Assembly (NCBI GenBank): GCA_958295945.1
Contig: OY282386.1
Location: 2,790,001 to 2,854,000 of the forward strand
Reading direction: 5' to 3'
DNA length: 64,000 nucleotides
Origin: Candidatus Poribacteria bacterium
GTDB taxonomy: Bacteria > Poribacteria > WGA-4E > WGA-3G
Positions 34,622-43,580 of the stretch are shown one piece after another (position 1 is the stretch's first letter; each line of letters begins with the position of its first letter). A program made the translations under genes and the position numbers. Under the pieces are notes generated by a model. The model made no database searches, was not told the origin of the DNA, and worked only from the letters and a program-made list of their open reading frames with translations.

Positions 34622-35381
34622 CAAAGCAAAAATGGCACACTATGAAGAAGCCGTTAAGCATTTTAGTAGAGCTATTGAACTGAGCCCCGGTTTTGCTATG
34701 CCCTACATCTATCAAGGCGAGGTGTACCATAAAATGGATAAATTTGAAGAAGCAATTACTGACTTTACCGATGCAATTTTCTGGACTCGGAAACCTGCAA
34801 GGGCATATTTTGGTCGTGGAATGGCACACGGTGCTAACGGGGATATTGACAAGGCAATTGAAGATTTTACAAAGGCGATTCAACATGATCCTGACTATGC
34901 AGAGGCATATTTCCATCGCGGGAATTCTTATGTGATTAAAGACGAGTTTGACAATGCCATAGAAGACTGCGACAAAGTTATCCAACTTAATCCTGATCTT
35001 ACTGATGCTTATCTGGTTCGCGGTAACGCTTACAGCAGCAAGGACGAGATTGACTTAGCCATTATGGACTATAGCAAGGTTATTAGACTTAAGCCGGATT
35101 ATGTTGATGCTTATATCACCCGTGGCAACGCATATAACAATAAGGCAGATATTGACAAAGCAGTTAAAGACTTTACTATGGCGATTCAATATGAGGCAAA
35201 CTGTGCCCAAGCTTACTACAGTCGCGGTACTGTTTTTGCTATAAATAAAAAGACTGACCTCGCTATCACAGACTTTGACAAGTCAATAAGTCTTGAACCT
35301 AGTAGACTGTCCACACTAATTTTGCGGGTAAATATCGCGATTCGGAGATCGCTCCTACTGAATATAGCTCTGTCATTGTAG
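34614..35381 (+). CDS. TPR protein, C-terminus replaced by MITE sequence
   Basis: About six tetratricopeptide repeats (34-residue units such as AYFHRGNSYVIKDEFDNAIE and AYLVRGNAYSSKDEIDLAIM) make a 255-residue scaffold for protein binding. There is no signal peptide. It is coupled to the FRG gene by overlap. Bases from 35302 belong to a MITE, so the last ~26 residues (after SLEPS) are element-derived and the original C-terminus is lost. The true ancestral length is unknown, so a C-terminal effector domain may have been removed. Confidence 0.85.
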   Translation: MANKAKMAHYEEAVKHFSRAIELSPGFAMPYIYQGEVYHKMDKFEEAITDFTDAIFWTRKPARAYFGRGMAHGANGDIDKAIEDFTKAIQHDPDYAEAYFHRGNSYVIKDEFDNAIEDCDKVIQLNPDLTDAYLVRGNAYSSKDEIDLAIMDYSKVIRLKPDYVDAYITRGNAYNNKADIDKAVKDFTMAIQYEANCAQAYYSRGTVFAINKKTDLAITDFDKSISLEPSRLSTLILRVNIAIRRSLLLNIALSL

Positions 35382-35440
35382 GAGGGAACTCCGATTCCCG
35401 ATTTCTTTGGCAATTCATAATTTTAGTGTAGACGCTCTAC
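35302..35440. mobile_element. MITE 1 of the IS630-associated array (139 bp)
   Basis: It starts gtagactgtccacactaatt and ends with the imperfect complement aattttagtgtagacgctctac (22 bp), flanked by TA on both sides. The core holds the gattcggagatcgctcctac / gtaggagggaactccgattc pair. It is almost identical to MITE 3. It interrupts the 3' end of the TPR gene. Confidence 0.85.
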
Positions 35441-35442
35441 TA

Positions 35443-36688
35443 GTAGACTGTCCACACTAAAATTGTGGGTATAAGCGTTTCAATCGGATGCGAGCATCAT
35501 CCGTTGTCCATTGCCAGTCTACTTGCTTCGCTTCACCATTTCGTCTTTTTTCCCAAGCTTGTGTCTCTCGTCGTAGTGTTTCTATATCAGGGATGCGACG
35601 ACCTAAACATTGTCGTGTTAGCACGCTAAGTTCTATCTCAGCAATATTCAACCAACTTCCATGTTTGGGCGTATACACGATTTCTAAACGAGCACATAAA
35701 CGGCGTGCTTCCGCTGCTGGAAACGCTTTATACAAGGATGAAACTTTATGTGTATTCAGATTATCACAAACTAAAATCACTCGTTTTGCTTTCGGATACA
35801 CCTCGTCTAATAGCACCTTTACCTCTTGTGCCCAATCCACCGCAGTCCGACGCTCACGCACAGACACGCCTCTCCACCCCGTTAGTGCTTCTGTGAATAT
35901 GAAAAGTTGTGCTGTGCCATTGCGTCTATATTCATTATCTACACGCTTGACTTGACCCGGTTTGAGGGGGCACGGCTCGCGAATATCATCCCTCAACGTT
36001 ACAGGTTGTTCATCCATATTCACAACCGGCACATCTGTGTCTAAAGGTTTCTGATAGAGATCAAGCACTTCTTCCATTGCTGCGACAAACTCAGCATTTT
36101 CGGTGGGTGGGATTACCCATTGTTCCACCAGGTGTGGCTTTAGTTCGTTTTTTTTAGCGTCTGGCGCACTGTTTCAGAACAAATACTCTCAACGATTTCA
36201 AGCTTCACGAATTCCGAAGCAAGAAGACGAAGGGACCACCTGCTATAGCCTTCAGGCGGTTCGCTACAACTCAACGCAATCAGACGCGCTTCTGCTTCAC
36301 CATCCAACTTTCGAGGACACGGAGGTGTTTTGCGGTGCACTCGATCCAACGCTCCCGATAAACCCTTTTCTACAAAACGATGCCGCACATTGTAAACCGT
36401 CTGCTCATGACACGAGTAAGCTTCAGCTATCTGCTTATCAGTCCAGCGAGGACCATTTACATCGGATTTCAATAAGATGTGTGCATGCCTGATCTTATAC
36501 GCTTTATTTTCTCCTTTACTTATATACTTGTTTAGTTCTTCACGCTCAATATCAGTTAATTCAACTATATATTTCTTTTTCAAGAGACTATTCCTTAAAG
36601 AAGTATTTAGGGACATTCTAAAAGAAATACGTCTGTTTGGCAAGTTTTATTGAAGAATATACCTATAATTTTAGTGTAGACACTCCAC
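35443..36688 (-). mobile_element. IS630-family insertion sequence (1246 bp)
   Basis: Terminal inverted repeats gtagactgtccacactaaaa (left) and, read inward from the right, gtggagtgtctacactaaaa flank a transposase read on the minus strand. Each end abuts a TA, the duplicated target typical of IS630/Tc1-mariner elements. The neighbouring MITEs share these ends and are probably mobilised by this transposase. Confidence 0.88.
35457..36643 (-). CDS. IS630 transposase, two frames joined by a -1 frameshift at A8
   Basis: The first frame (36643-36140, 167 aa) is a helix-turn-helix DNA-binding part (MLRNSLL-like N-terminus, then YSCHEQTVYNVRHRFVEKG). It runs into A8 at 36148-36155 (CTA AAA AAA ACG). 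A -1 slip there continues as NELKPHLVEQWVIPP into the second frame (to 35457), the DDE nuclease: NMDEQPVTL (first Asp), VCDNLNTH (second Asp), NIAEIELSVL (Glu). All three catalytic residues are intact and the junction matches the normal family protein, so the element looks functional through programmed frameshifting. Confidence 0.88.
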
Positions 36689-36690
36689 TA

Positions 36691-36826
36691 GTAGACTGTC
36701 CACACTAAAATTGTGAATCGCCAAAGAAATCGGGAATCGGAGTTCCCGCCTACCATAAGCAGTCCATCGGTAGGAGCGATCTCCGAATCGCGATATTTAC
36801 CTATAAAATAAGAGTGGACACTCCAC
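36691..36826. mobile_element. MITE 2 of the array (136 bp, core in opposite orientation)
   Basis: It has the same 5' end gtagactgtccacactaaaa and a right end ending agtggacactccac, TA on both sides. Its core is inverted relative to MITEs 1 and 3 (gtaggagcgatctccgaatc lies at the right). Confidence 0.85.
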
Positions 36827-36828
36827 TA

Positions 36829-36967
36829 GTAGACTGTCCACACTAATTTTGCGGGTAAATATCGCGATTCGGAGATCGCTCCTACTGAATATAGCTCTGT
36901 CATTGTAGGAGGGAACTCCGATTCCCGATTTATTTTGCGATCCACAATTTTAGTGTGGACAGTCTAC
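36829..36967. mobile_element. MITE 3 of the array (139 bp)
   Basis: Nearly base-for-base the same as MITE 1 (identical left 100 bp), ending tagtgtggacagtctac. TA separates it from MITEs 2 and 4. Confidence 0.85.
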
Positions 36968-36969
36968 TA

Positions 36970-37095
36970 GTAAATTGTCCAGACTAAAATTGTAGGTCGG
37001 GTAGAGGCACGAAACCCGACTTTATTGATGATAAATGGGTGCATGTCGGGTTTCGTGCCTCTACCCGACGGACAATGTAAGAGTAGACACTCCAC
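36970..37095. mobile_element. MITE 4 of the array (126 bp) with a long hairpin core
   Basis: The ends (gtaaattgtccagactaaaa; gagtagacactccac) are diverged versions of the array ends. The core is different: gtcgggtagaggcacgaaac pairs with gtttcgtgcctctacccgac in a ~24-bp perfect stem around a ~28-nt loop. It ends 27 bp before the stop of the orphan hsdR and, read on the minus strand, could terminate its transcript. Confidence 0.75.
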
Positions 37096-37121
37096 TAGAA
37101 CTCGCTTTTACAAAAACATAA

Positions 37122-39536
37122 TTAGGTAACCAATTTCTCTGTGAGATCTTTTAGCATATCCTCTAAATCATCACCAAAGAGTTGAATGGCTCTTGTGACA
37201 CCGCCGCGCTGTGCAAAAGGTGTGTACTCAAAATCACTTATTTGAAAACCGAGTGTTGTGGCAATGTATTCCTGAATCCATTTGAGCCAGTAGACTTGTT
37301 CTGGCGTGAAGTTTTTACTCTCTAACCATTCTTCAAATTTTCGGTTAACTGTTGTGCTAAACGGTTCTAAAATACGAGTATACTCCATCGCAAATCGCAC
37401 CAGCGAGATGAGGTCTGTCTGTCGTTTTGTGGATCCGCGAACATTCTCTTGTGACCTTCTTCTATAAGCCATCCATAATGACTCACGACTGAGACTGCTG
37501 GAATGTTCCTGCAATGCCTCTTCCAACTCTTTTATGTTCTCATCAGTCAGTGTGCCTTGTGCTTCTGGACGTTCACACAAAATTTGTAACGCTGGCAATT
37601 CATCCATGTGTTCATTGATAAACCGTTTGAAGTCGTGAATCACTGTAGCTGCTTGTGCAAAACTTTCAGGCTCAAATCCTGTTTCAATAACTCTGTCTCT
37701 GCTTACATCATCCATGAGTTGGTTAGGGTCTCTTTGTGGCGGACCATTTGGATCAGCCGTAGATGGTTCACCTATGCGTGATTGTGAATCGATTTTGATG
37801 GATTCACACACACCGACAGCATCAACGATAATGAAGTGTGTTTTGGTGGTCGCATCGCTTGTGACGGTTCGTAGATCATCTGGACTAATTGTCCGCACAC
37901 CACGTCCGATCATCTGCTCAAAATACCCACTTGAACGGACAGCACGCATAAAAAGTAGACACTCCAGCGGTTTGATATCGGTACCTGTAGAAATCATGTC
38001 AACACTCACAGCGATTCGCGGATAGAATTGTGTGCGAAATTGCCTGATCAGATCCTCAGGTTTATCGCTTGTGTAGGTGATCTTTTGGCAAAAATCATCG
38101 CCTCTTGCAAAAACATCTCGGACGACATGGACGACATCCTCTGCATGGGAGTCATCTTTGGCAAAGATAAGCGTTTTGGGAACAGTTTGCCTGCTCGGAA
38201 AGAGATCGGTGAAGAGGCTATCCTTGAAAGTCTGAATCACTGTGCGAATCTGGTCTTCAGCAACGACCTCCCGATCTAACTGATTTCCTGTATACGTTTC
38301 ATCTTCTTCTAATTCCTCCCAGTTAAGTTGCCGAGTATCTCTATCCCGTCTTGCAACATAATTCCCCTTACCTACTGTGCTACCGATTTCTGTAATTTCT
38401 GTTTTAATCCGATAAACGTAATAACCGACATTTACACCGTCTTGAATAGCCTGCTCGTGGCGGTATTCATAGACAAGATTCTGATTGAAAAAGTTGAGCG
38501 TTTGTGAGTATGGTGTAGCAGTGAGACCGAGAATGAATGCGTCGAAGTATTCTAATACGTGCCGCCACTTACCGTAGATAGAGCGGTGACATTCATCAAC
38601 AATAATAAGGTCAAATGTATCAATAGGAATGTTTGGGTTATAGGTGACTTCTTGTGGAGGCGAATCTTCTGTTTCATGTTCAAAATCGGAACTTTCCTCA
38701 TCGTCCGATTCATAGTCGTGTTCATCTTTCAGCATTGCGTAGAGACGTTGGATAGTGGAAATACAGACCTTACTTATTGGATCAATTGCGTTACTCGTAA
38801 GGTGTTGAACATTGTAGAGGTCAGTGAATTTCCTGACATCATCGGGAGTTGTGTAATTTTGAAACTCACGGAGTGCTTGTCTACCGAGATTATTGCGGTC
38901 TACGAGAAAGAGAATACGTCTGACGTTAGCAAATTTGATGAGTCGGTATATGCTGCTGACAGCAGTATACGTTTTGCCGCTCCCTATTGCCATCTGAATT
39001 AAGGCGCGTGGACGAGATTCTGTTAAGGATTTTTCAAGTTCAGTGATTGCGTCAAACTGGCAATCCCAGAGATTACCTTGTTCTAATGGAGGTAAATCAT
39101 CTTTGAGTCTCTGCCGAAGGGTTCTGGGAGTGAGGGCACCCCTGAGTGCCTCTGGTGTATGGAATGTAAATATTGACCGGGAACGGGAGTCCGGGTCGCG
39201 CTTATCCTGAAAATAGGTCTCAATGCCGGTAGATGCGAATAAAAAGGGGCACCCCTGCAATGTTGGCAAGGTTTCCGGGAGACTGGCGTGATACCGTTCT
39301 GCTTGCTGGAGCGGTCCACTTATCGTAGTGCCCTCTGGTTTTGCTTCTACAATGCCAACTGCAACTTCGTTGATAAAAAGAAGGTAATCAGCACGCTGAT
39401 CATCTTGCAACGAATATTCTCGGACAGCAACACCGGGAGAGGCATCAGTTTCCCGTTCTGCGTAATTCTGGACCTGCCATCCAGATTCTTCCAGCATGCC
39501 ATCAATGGTCTGACGTGCTACGCGTTCGGGTGTCAT
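37122..39536 (-). CDS. EcoEI-type HsdR restriction subunit, orphan
   Basis: The 804 residues show an N-terminal nuclease-like part (RADYLLFINEVAVGIVEAK, with the ExK pair), Walker A GSGKTYTAV, DECHRSIYGKW, LTATPYSQTL, STGTDIKPLECLLFMRAV and QMIGRGVRT (helicase motifs), and a C-terminal EcoEI_R_C domain (from about 700: SLVRFAMEYTRILEPFS, YIATTLGFQISDFEYTPF). This is a different HsdR type from the one at 20394. No hsdM or hsdS adjoins it: downstream lies the MITE array, upstream an isomerase gene. Either its partners were lost with transposon insertion or it acts alone. Confidence 0.88.
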   Translation of the reverse strand: MTPERVARQTIDGMLEESGWQVQNYAERETDASPGVAVREYSLQDDQRADYLLFINEVAVGIVEAKPEGTTISGPLQQAERYHASLPETLPTLQGCPFLFASTGIETYFQDKRDPDSRSRSIFTFHTPEALRGALTPRTLRQRLKDDLPPLEQGNLWDCQFDAITELEKSLTESRPRALIQMAIGSGKTYTAVSSIYRLIKFANVRRILFLVDRNNLGRQALREFQNYTTPDDVRKFTDLYNVQHLTSNAIDPISKVCISTIQRLYAMLKDEHDYESDDEESSDFEHETEDSPPQEVTYNPNIPIDTFDLIIVDECHRSIYGKWRHVLEYFDAFILGLTATPYSQTLNFFNQNLVYEYRHEQAIQDGVNVGYYVYRIKTEITEIGSTVGKGNYVARRDRDTRQLNWEELEEDETYTGNQLDREVVAEDQIRTVIQTFKDSLFTDLFPSRQTVPKTLIFAKDDSHAEDVVHVVRDVFARGDDFCQKITYTSDKPEDLIRQFRTQFYPRIAVSVDMISTGTDIKPLECLLFMRAVRSSGYFEQMIGRGVRTISPDDLRTVTSDATTKTHFIIVDAVGVCESIKIDSQSRIGEPSTADPNGPPQRDPNQLMDDVSRDRVIETGFEPESFAQAATVIHDFKRFINEHMDELPALQILCERPEAQGTLTDENIKELEEALQEHSSSLSRESLWMAYRRRSQENVRGSTKRQTDLISLVRFAMEYTRILEPFSTTVNRKFEEWLESKNFTPEQVYWLKWIQEYIATTLGFQISDFEYTPFAQRGGVTRAIQLFGDDLEDMLKDLTEKLVT

Positions 39537-39595
39537 ATAATTTTGTACGATGGAACGGGTACTGAGACTCGTTCCATCGTTATTCTGTGTAGCAG

Positions 39596-40351
39596 TTAAA
39601 CATTACACACATCATAGGCGTGTTGCATTGCCTCAAAAGCATCACCCTTGGGGCTAAACTCGTGTCCGACATATAGATCATAGTCAGTGTTTGCAATGGC
39701 ACGCATGACAGCAGGATAATATATTTCTTGTTCATCATCAAGGTCACGGCGACCCGGGTTTCCTGCCGTATGGAAGTGTCCAATATATTCAATATAATCG
39801 GTGATATTGCGAATGAGGTCACCTTCCATAATCTGCATGTGGTAGATGTCGTGGAGCAGCAGTGCCCGCGGTGAACCGACACCTTTACATACCTCAACAC
39901 CCCACTCAGTCTTATCACACTGATAATCGGGATGGTTGACTTTGCTGTTGAGCAGTTCAACGCAGAGGTTAACGCCTTTCTCCTCAGCAGCTTTTGTCAC
40001 CCGCGATAGTCCGGCTATCGTGTTATCACGACCTTCCTCTTCGGATCTACCTTCTCGGTTACCAGAAAAACAGATAAGACCGGGGATGTCGTTTTCCGCT
40101 GCGATGTCAATATTTTTGTGCAATTCATCTTCAATTCTGTCGTGATTGCTCGGATCGTTCAAGCCGGATGGAAGGGACGAATGTCCAACAATGATTGCAA
40201 CCCGCATTCCATTATCTTGAACAACGGGCCAGAGATCAGCAGGTAGCATCTCAACCGATTTGTATCCGATTTCTGCGGCTTTTTTGATGACATCTTCCGG
40301 CTCTCTATCACGCCGGAAACCGCCAAAACAGATGGATTGATTAATTGGCAT
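39596..40351 (-). CDS. Sugar-phosphate isomerase/epimerase (hydroxypyruvate isomerase-like TIM barrel)
   Basis: The 251 residues form an AP-endonuclease-2-type TIM barrel: IKKAAEIGYKSVEMLPADLW at the start, VNLCVELLNSKVNHPDYQCD (metal-binding Glu), LLLHDIYHMQIMEGD (metal His/Asp), GHFHTAGNPGRRDLDDEQEI and VGHEFSPKGD (metal Glu). This pattern is closest to hydroxypyruvate isomerase (Hyi-like) proteins. It acts on small sugar derivatives in the cytoplasm. It sits between the orphan hsdR and a MITE with no operon partner. Confidence 0.85.
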   Translation of the reverse strand: MPINQSICFGGFRRDREPEDVIKKAAEIGYKSVEMLPADLWPVVQDNGMRVAIIVGHSSLPSGLNDPSNHDRIEDELHKNIDIAAENDIPGLICFSGNREGRSEEEGRDNTIAGLSRVTKAAEEKGVNLCVELLNSKVNHPDYQCDKTEWGVEVCKGVGSPRALLLHDIYHMQIMEGDLIRNITDYIEYIGHFHTAGNPGRRDLDDEQEIYYPAVMRAIANTDYDLYVGHEFSPKGDAFEAMQHAYDVCNV

Positions 40352-40441
40352 AATTCTTTCTCACTTTGTAAAAATCAAATGGTTGATAAATATGATTGTA
40401 AAAATCAAATGTGTTAATTACTATTGATAGGTACGTGTTCT

Positions 40442-40535
40442 AATACCAAATTAACCTAAATCGTAGTGGCAGGGTTCCCCTGCCCGCCCGTGTTCTCGGC
40501 ATCGAAAACAGGACAAATCTCGTTAATTTGGTATA
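40442..40535. mobile_element. MITE-like element with TACCAAATTAAC ends
   Basis: aataccaaattaac and gttaatttggtata (one mismatch) bound a 94-bp unit with a GC-rich core (gtggcagggttcccctgccc). The rest of the 315-bp gap to the lipoprotein gene holds nothing I recognise. Confidence 0.6.
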
Positions 40536-40666
40536 AGCACGCCGCTGAAAGGTTAGTGTTAAGTGATTTGGGGCATAATGAGTGTTCCTGGCCTTGAGCA
40601 TTATAGAGTTGACGTTGGCAGTATGTACAGACACGTTATCCGCGGTGCTAACTCAACCTATAGGCG

Positions 40667-41158
40667 TTAATCCGGAGTGTTCGGCTTATTACCCTTAATG
40701 ATTTTCAAATTCGTTAAGGCTTCATCGTTTGAAATGCCAAGGGAGCTGTGATAGATGAGCGGTTGATTTGTAGATTCACCGTTTTTCCCTTGCAAATTTG
40801 CATTCACGAGAGAGCTCTTAATTGGTGTTCCTACAACTTTATAACCGATTTTAGCTGCTATAACGAAATATGCGGTTGTCTGGTAGATTACACCATCAGT
40901 CAATGCGTCATACCCAGGTCCGGCATTTTCGATGGCTCGATCAACGGCTTCTTTTAGGTTAGGTGTTCCAAATGGAATAATGAATATCCACACCTCATCA
41001 ACACCTTCTACACGTGACCCCATCGCCTCCGTTGGGATTTGTAGTTGCGTATTCTTTGAAGATATTACAGTAAAGTCAATCATGCGCCGACTACATCCAG
41101 TAGCCAATAGGGTCAACAAGAGGACACACGTAATCGTAATTTTGCCTTTAAGGATCAT
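40667..41158 (-). CDS. Lipoprotein of unknown function
   Basis: The 163-residue protein begins with a lipoprotein signal (lipobox LLATGC, Cys at 22). The mature part contains VDEVWIFIIPFGTPNLKEAV and IENAGPGYDALTDGVIYQT, a pattern like small TRL-type envelope lipoproteins in which a central segment alternates short strands and a helix. I do not assign a function. Start ATG follows aaaaggag on the minus strand. Confidence 0.65.
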   Translation of the reverse strand: MILKGKITITCVLLLTLLATGCSRRMIDFTVISSKNTQLQIPTEAMGSRVEGVDEVWIFIIPFGTPNLKEAVDRAIENAGPGYDALTDGVIYQTTAYFVIAAKIGYKVVGTPIKSSLVNANLQGKNGESTNQPLIYHSSLGISNDEALTNLKIIKGNKPNTPD

Positions 41159-41377
41159 TGAATCTCCTTTTAATTTTGTGGTTTTCCATAAAGAGTATCT
41201 TCACAAACTGCCCGTATAAATCGACGCAGAATGTGATTATGACATTTGACAGGACTATATCAAATGCCCTTTAAATTAGATTGTTATTAGATCGCAAATC
41301 TTGTTTTAGAAAGTGGTCTAAACTTCCAATTGCGGTACATTTATAGTCAACTTTGAAAGCAAAGGCACCCAATTTCT

Positions 41378-41436
41378 GTAGGGTCGATCTCCGATTCACG
41401 ACAAACCTCACTGATAGTCGTGAATCGGAGTCCCGC
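41378..41436. repeat. Decayed dispersed palindromic repeat
   Basis: gtcgatctccgattcacgac pairs with gtcgtgaatcggagtc, a diverged member of the 8021 family. It lies in the 407-bp gap between the divergently placed lipoprotein promoter and the end of the next gene; the remainder is AT-rich with no gene seen. Confidence 0.6.
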
Positions 41437-41565
41437 GAACATCTCAAAATATCCAGTTAATTCTAAAGTGACTTTAGCAATTTTAAATTACTATAAAATT
41501 AAAATTATGTTCTAAATTGAACACGTGAAATCTGATAAAGCATTAAGTTACGTGTCTACGCATTA

Positions 41566-42531
41566 TTAAAGGTCAACTGCTTTACCAGTTACAAACGAAG
41601 TGCTTGCGGCAAGCATGATGCGTAGTGTCTGCAATGCATCACTGTATGGTGAAAGAATTTCGGAGGCATCTCCACTCTTGACAGCATCAATAAAGACACG
41701 GTCTCTATCTTGCCCACCCGCCCCTGAAAGTGGTTCAGTTTCTCCTTTTCGGTTTATATTATTGGGACCACCTACAGTGACGACGAGACCACGTGTGAAT
41801 ACTTCAAGATGCACCCGTCCAAAACCTTCTAAGGCACAGGCGGAGACGATGTTTGCGACAGCACCGTTTTCAAATTCAATGTTAACCATGCTGATATCAT
41901 CAACATCATAATTTTCGATATGCGTCATGCTTCCACTGTTTGCAACACCGTGTACAGTTTTGCCATCGCTGCCAACAAGAAACCGACAGAGATCAAAAAT
42001 ATGTGTTGTTTGTTCAACATGCTGTCCACCGGATTGTGCTCGGACTCTCCACCAAGGGGTTCCGGGCATACCACCCATCCAATATCCGAGTGCACCGAGT
42101 ATTTGTGGTTGCTCTTCCAGCATTTTCTTTGCACTTTGAGCATTGCCACCATATCGCCAGTGATAACCAACACTGGTTATGACACCAGTTTCATTAATGT
42201 AGTCATTGATTATAATCGCTGGTTCAATTTCCGAATGGATTGGTTTCTCAATGAACATTGCGATACCTTTTTCACAGGCAATTCGTTCCTGTTCACCGTG
42301 TGCAAAAGGTGGTGTGCAGATATAGACTGCATCCAAGTCTTCTTTATCATACATCACGCGATAATCGGAATATGCATTCCCACCGAACTCTTCGGCGCGT
42401 GATTTCGCGCGATCTTCTGAAATATCACACATGGCACAAAATTGAACATCTTCAAAATTGTCCTTAAGGTTGCGCATATGCGCACCTGCCATGCCACCAG
42501 TTCCTATAAAACCAAGTTTAACTTGATCCAT
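41566..42531 (-). CDS. Gfo/Idh/MocA-family oxidoreductase
   Basis: The 321 residues start with the NAD(P)-binding GFIGTGGMAGAHMRNL, followed by CDISEDRAKSRAEEFG and VYICTPPFAHGEQ. EKPIHSEIEPA carries the conserved Lys, and GYHWRYGGNAQSAKK the second-domain substrate region. Members oxidise or epimerise sugars and inositols. The start follows ggagaaatt on the minus strand. It is divergent from the isomerase at 42690, a frequent pairing in carbohydrate catabolism loci, with promoters between them. Confidence 0.9.
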   Translation of the reverse strand: MDQVKLGFIGTGGMAGAHMRNLKDNFEDVQFCAMCDISEDRAKSRAEEFGGNAYSDYRVMYDKEDLDAVYICTPPFAHGEQERIACEKGIAMFIEKPIHSEIEPAIIINDYINETGVITSVGYHWRYGGNAQSAKKMLEEQPQILGALGYWMGGMPGTPWWRVRAQSGGQHVEQTTHIFDLCRFLVGSDGKTVHGVANSGSMTHIENYDVDDISMVNIEFENGAVANIVSACALEGFGRVHLEVFTRGLVVTVGGPNNINRKGETEPLSGAGGQDRDRVFIDAVKSGDASEILSPYSDALQTLRIMLAASTSFVTGKAVDL

Positions 42532-42612
42532 AATTTCTCCTTAATTCTGAATAGTTACGGAAAATCCTTAAGTTGTATATTATCAATTTAGTTTAGCAAA
42601 AATGAACATTTA

Positions 42613-42641
42613 TTGCAAGTGATATAAAATTCTGATACAAT
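42613..42641 (+). promoter_or_regulatory. Sigma-70-type promoter for the 42690 isomerase
   Basis: TTGCAA at 42613-42618 and TACAAT at 42636-42641, 17-bp spacer, 48 bp before the ATG. Confidence 0.5.
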
Positions 42642-42689
42642 TTGAACTAACTTTATACTTAGAATTAAAAGAGAAAAGGAGAGAACTTG

Positions 42690-43481
42690 ATGGGTTTCAA
42701 ATTTGGATATAGTACTTTACGATGGCAACAACCAGATTTTGAAGAACTATTGGCACAACTGAAGGAAACAGGTTGGGATGGTTGGGAGATGCGACAATCT
42801 TTAGACTGGGCGGGTACACCGCGTCGAATTCGCCGGATGTGCGAAAATGCTGATATGCCAGTCTGTGCTGTAACAGCACGTGGATTACCGATTGATAAGA
42901 ATTACGAACAGATGGAACTCAATTTGCGTAGGATTGACTTCGCCGCAGAAGTAGGTGCAGATTGTTTTATGTTTATGGGGGCAGGAAAACCAAAAGATCG
43001 TCCCATAGACAACGATGATCTTACAAGACTTGCAGAAGTTTCTGAGGAATGGGCTGACTACGGTTCACGTTATGGCTTAGATGTCTGCTATCATATTCAT
43101 ACCAATACAACGGTGGATTCCATTGAAGATTGGGCAAAATATATGAGTTTACTACGTAAGTGCAAACTGTGTATTGATGTTTCTCATTCTGCTCTCTGGG
43201 GATTTGATCCAATTGAATCCATACGTAGATACAGTGATGTACTGGTTTATGTACACCTACAGGATTATTCAGGTTTCTCAGGAGGGGATGGAAATTCCTA
43301 TGAGGTAGATTGGGTAGATGTTGGTGGTGGAGATGTGATGGATTTTCCCGCTATAATGTCAACTCTGGAAGAACTCAATTTTGACAGATGGATTACTGCA
43401 TGTCCTGGGATGGTTGAAGATCGCACGGATGAAGAACGGATGACAGTCAACCGCGAATATCTGCGACAATTGGGATATTAG
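42690..43481 (+). CDS. Sugar-phosphate isomerase/epimerase (TIM barrel)
   Basis: The 263-residue protein starts at ATG 42690 after aaaggagagaac; a TTG one codon earlier is less likely. It is an xylose-isomerase-like TIM barrel: FGYSTLRWQQPDFEELLAQL, WDGWEMRQSLDWAG, VCYHIHTNTTVDS (metal His), LCIDVSHSALWG (Asp/His) and VYVHLQDYSG. It probably works with the divergent Gfo/Idh/MocA enzyme on a sugar or inositol derivative. The exact substrate is unknown. Confidence 0.87.
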   Translation: MGFKFGYSTLRWQQPDFEELLAQLKETGWDGWEMRQSLDWAGTPRRIRRMCENADMPVCAVTARGLPIDKNYEQMELNLRRIDFAAEVGADCFMFMGAGKPKDRPIDNDDLTRLAEVSEEWADYGSRYGLDVCYHIHTNTTVDSIEDWAKYMSLLRKCKLCIDVSHSALWGFDPIESIRRYSDVLVYVHLQDYSGFSGGDGNSYEVDWVDVGGGDVMDFPAIMSTLEELNFDRWITACPGMVEDRTDEERMTVNREYLRQLGY

Positions 43482-43580
43482 TTTTCTAAGCATCAAGTTC
43501 TCAAACATTAGGAACAACTATTTATTTAAAGAATCAACTTGATAAAGATGTACATGTCTTCTGTTTAGGAGAAAAAATCT

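Noticed and set aside
35457-36643. Broken transposase pseudogene
   Set aside because: The two frames join by a -1 slip on A8 to a normal IS630 protein with all three acidic catalytic residues.
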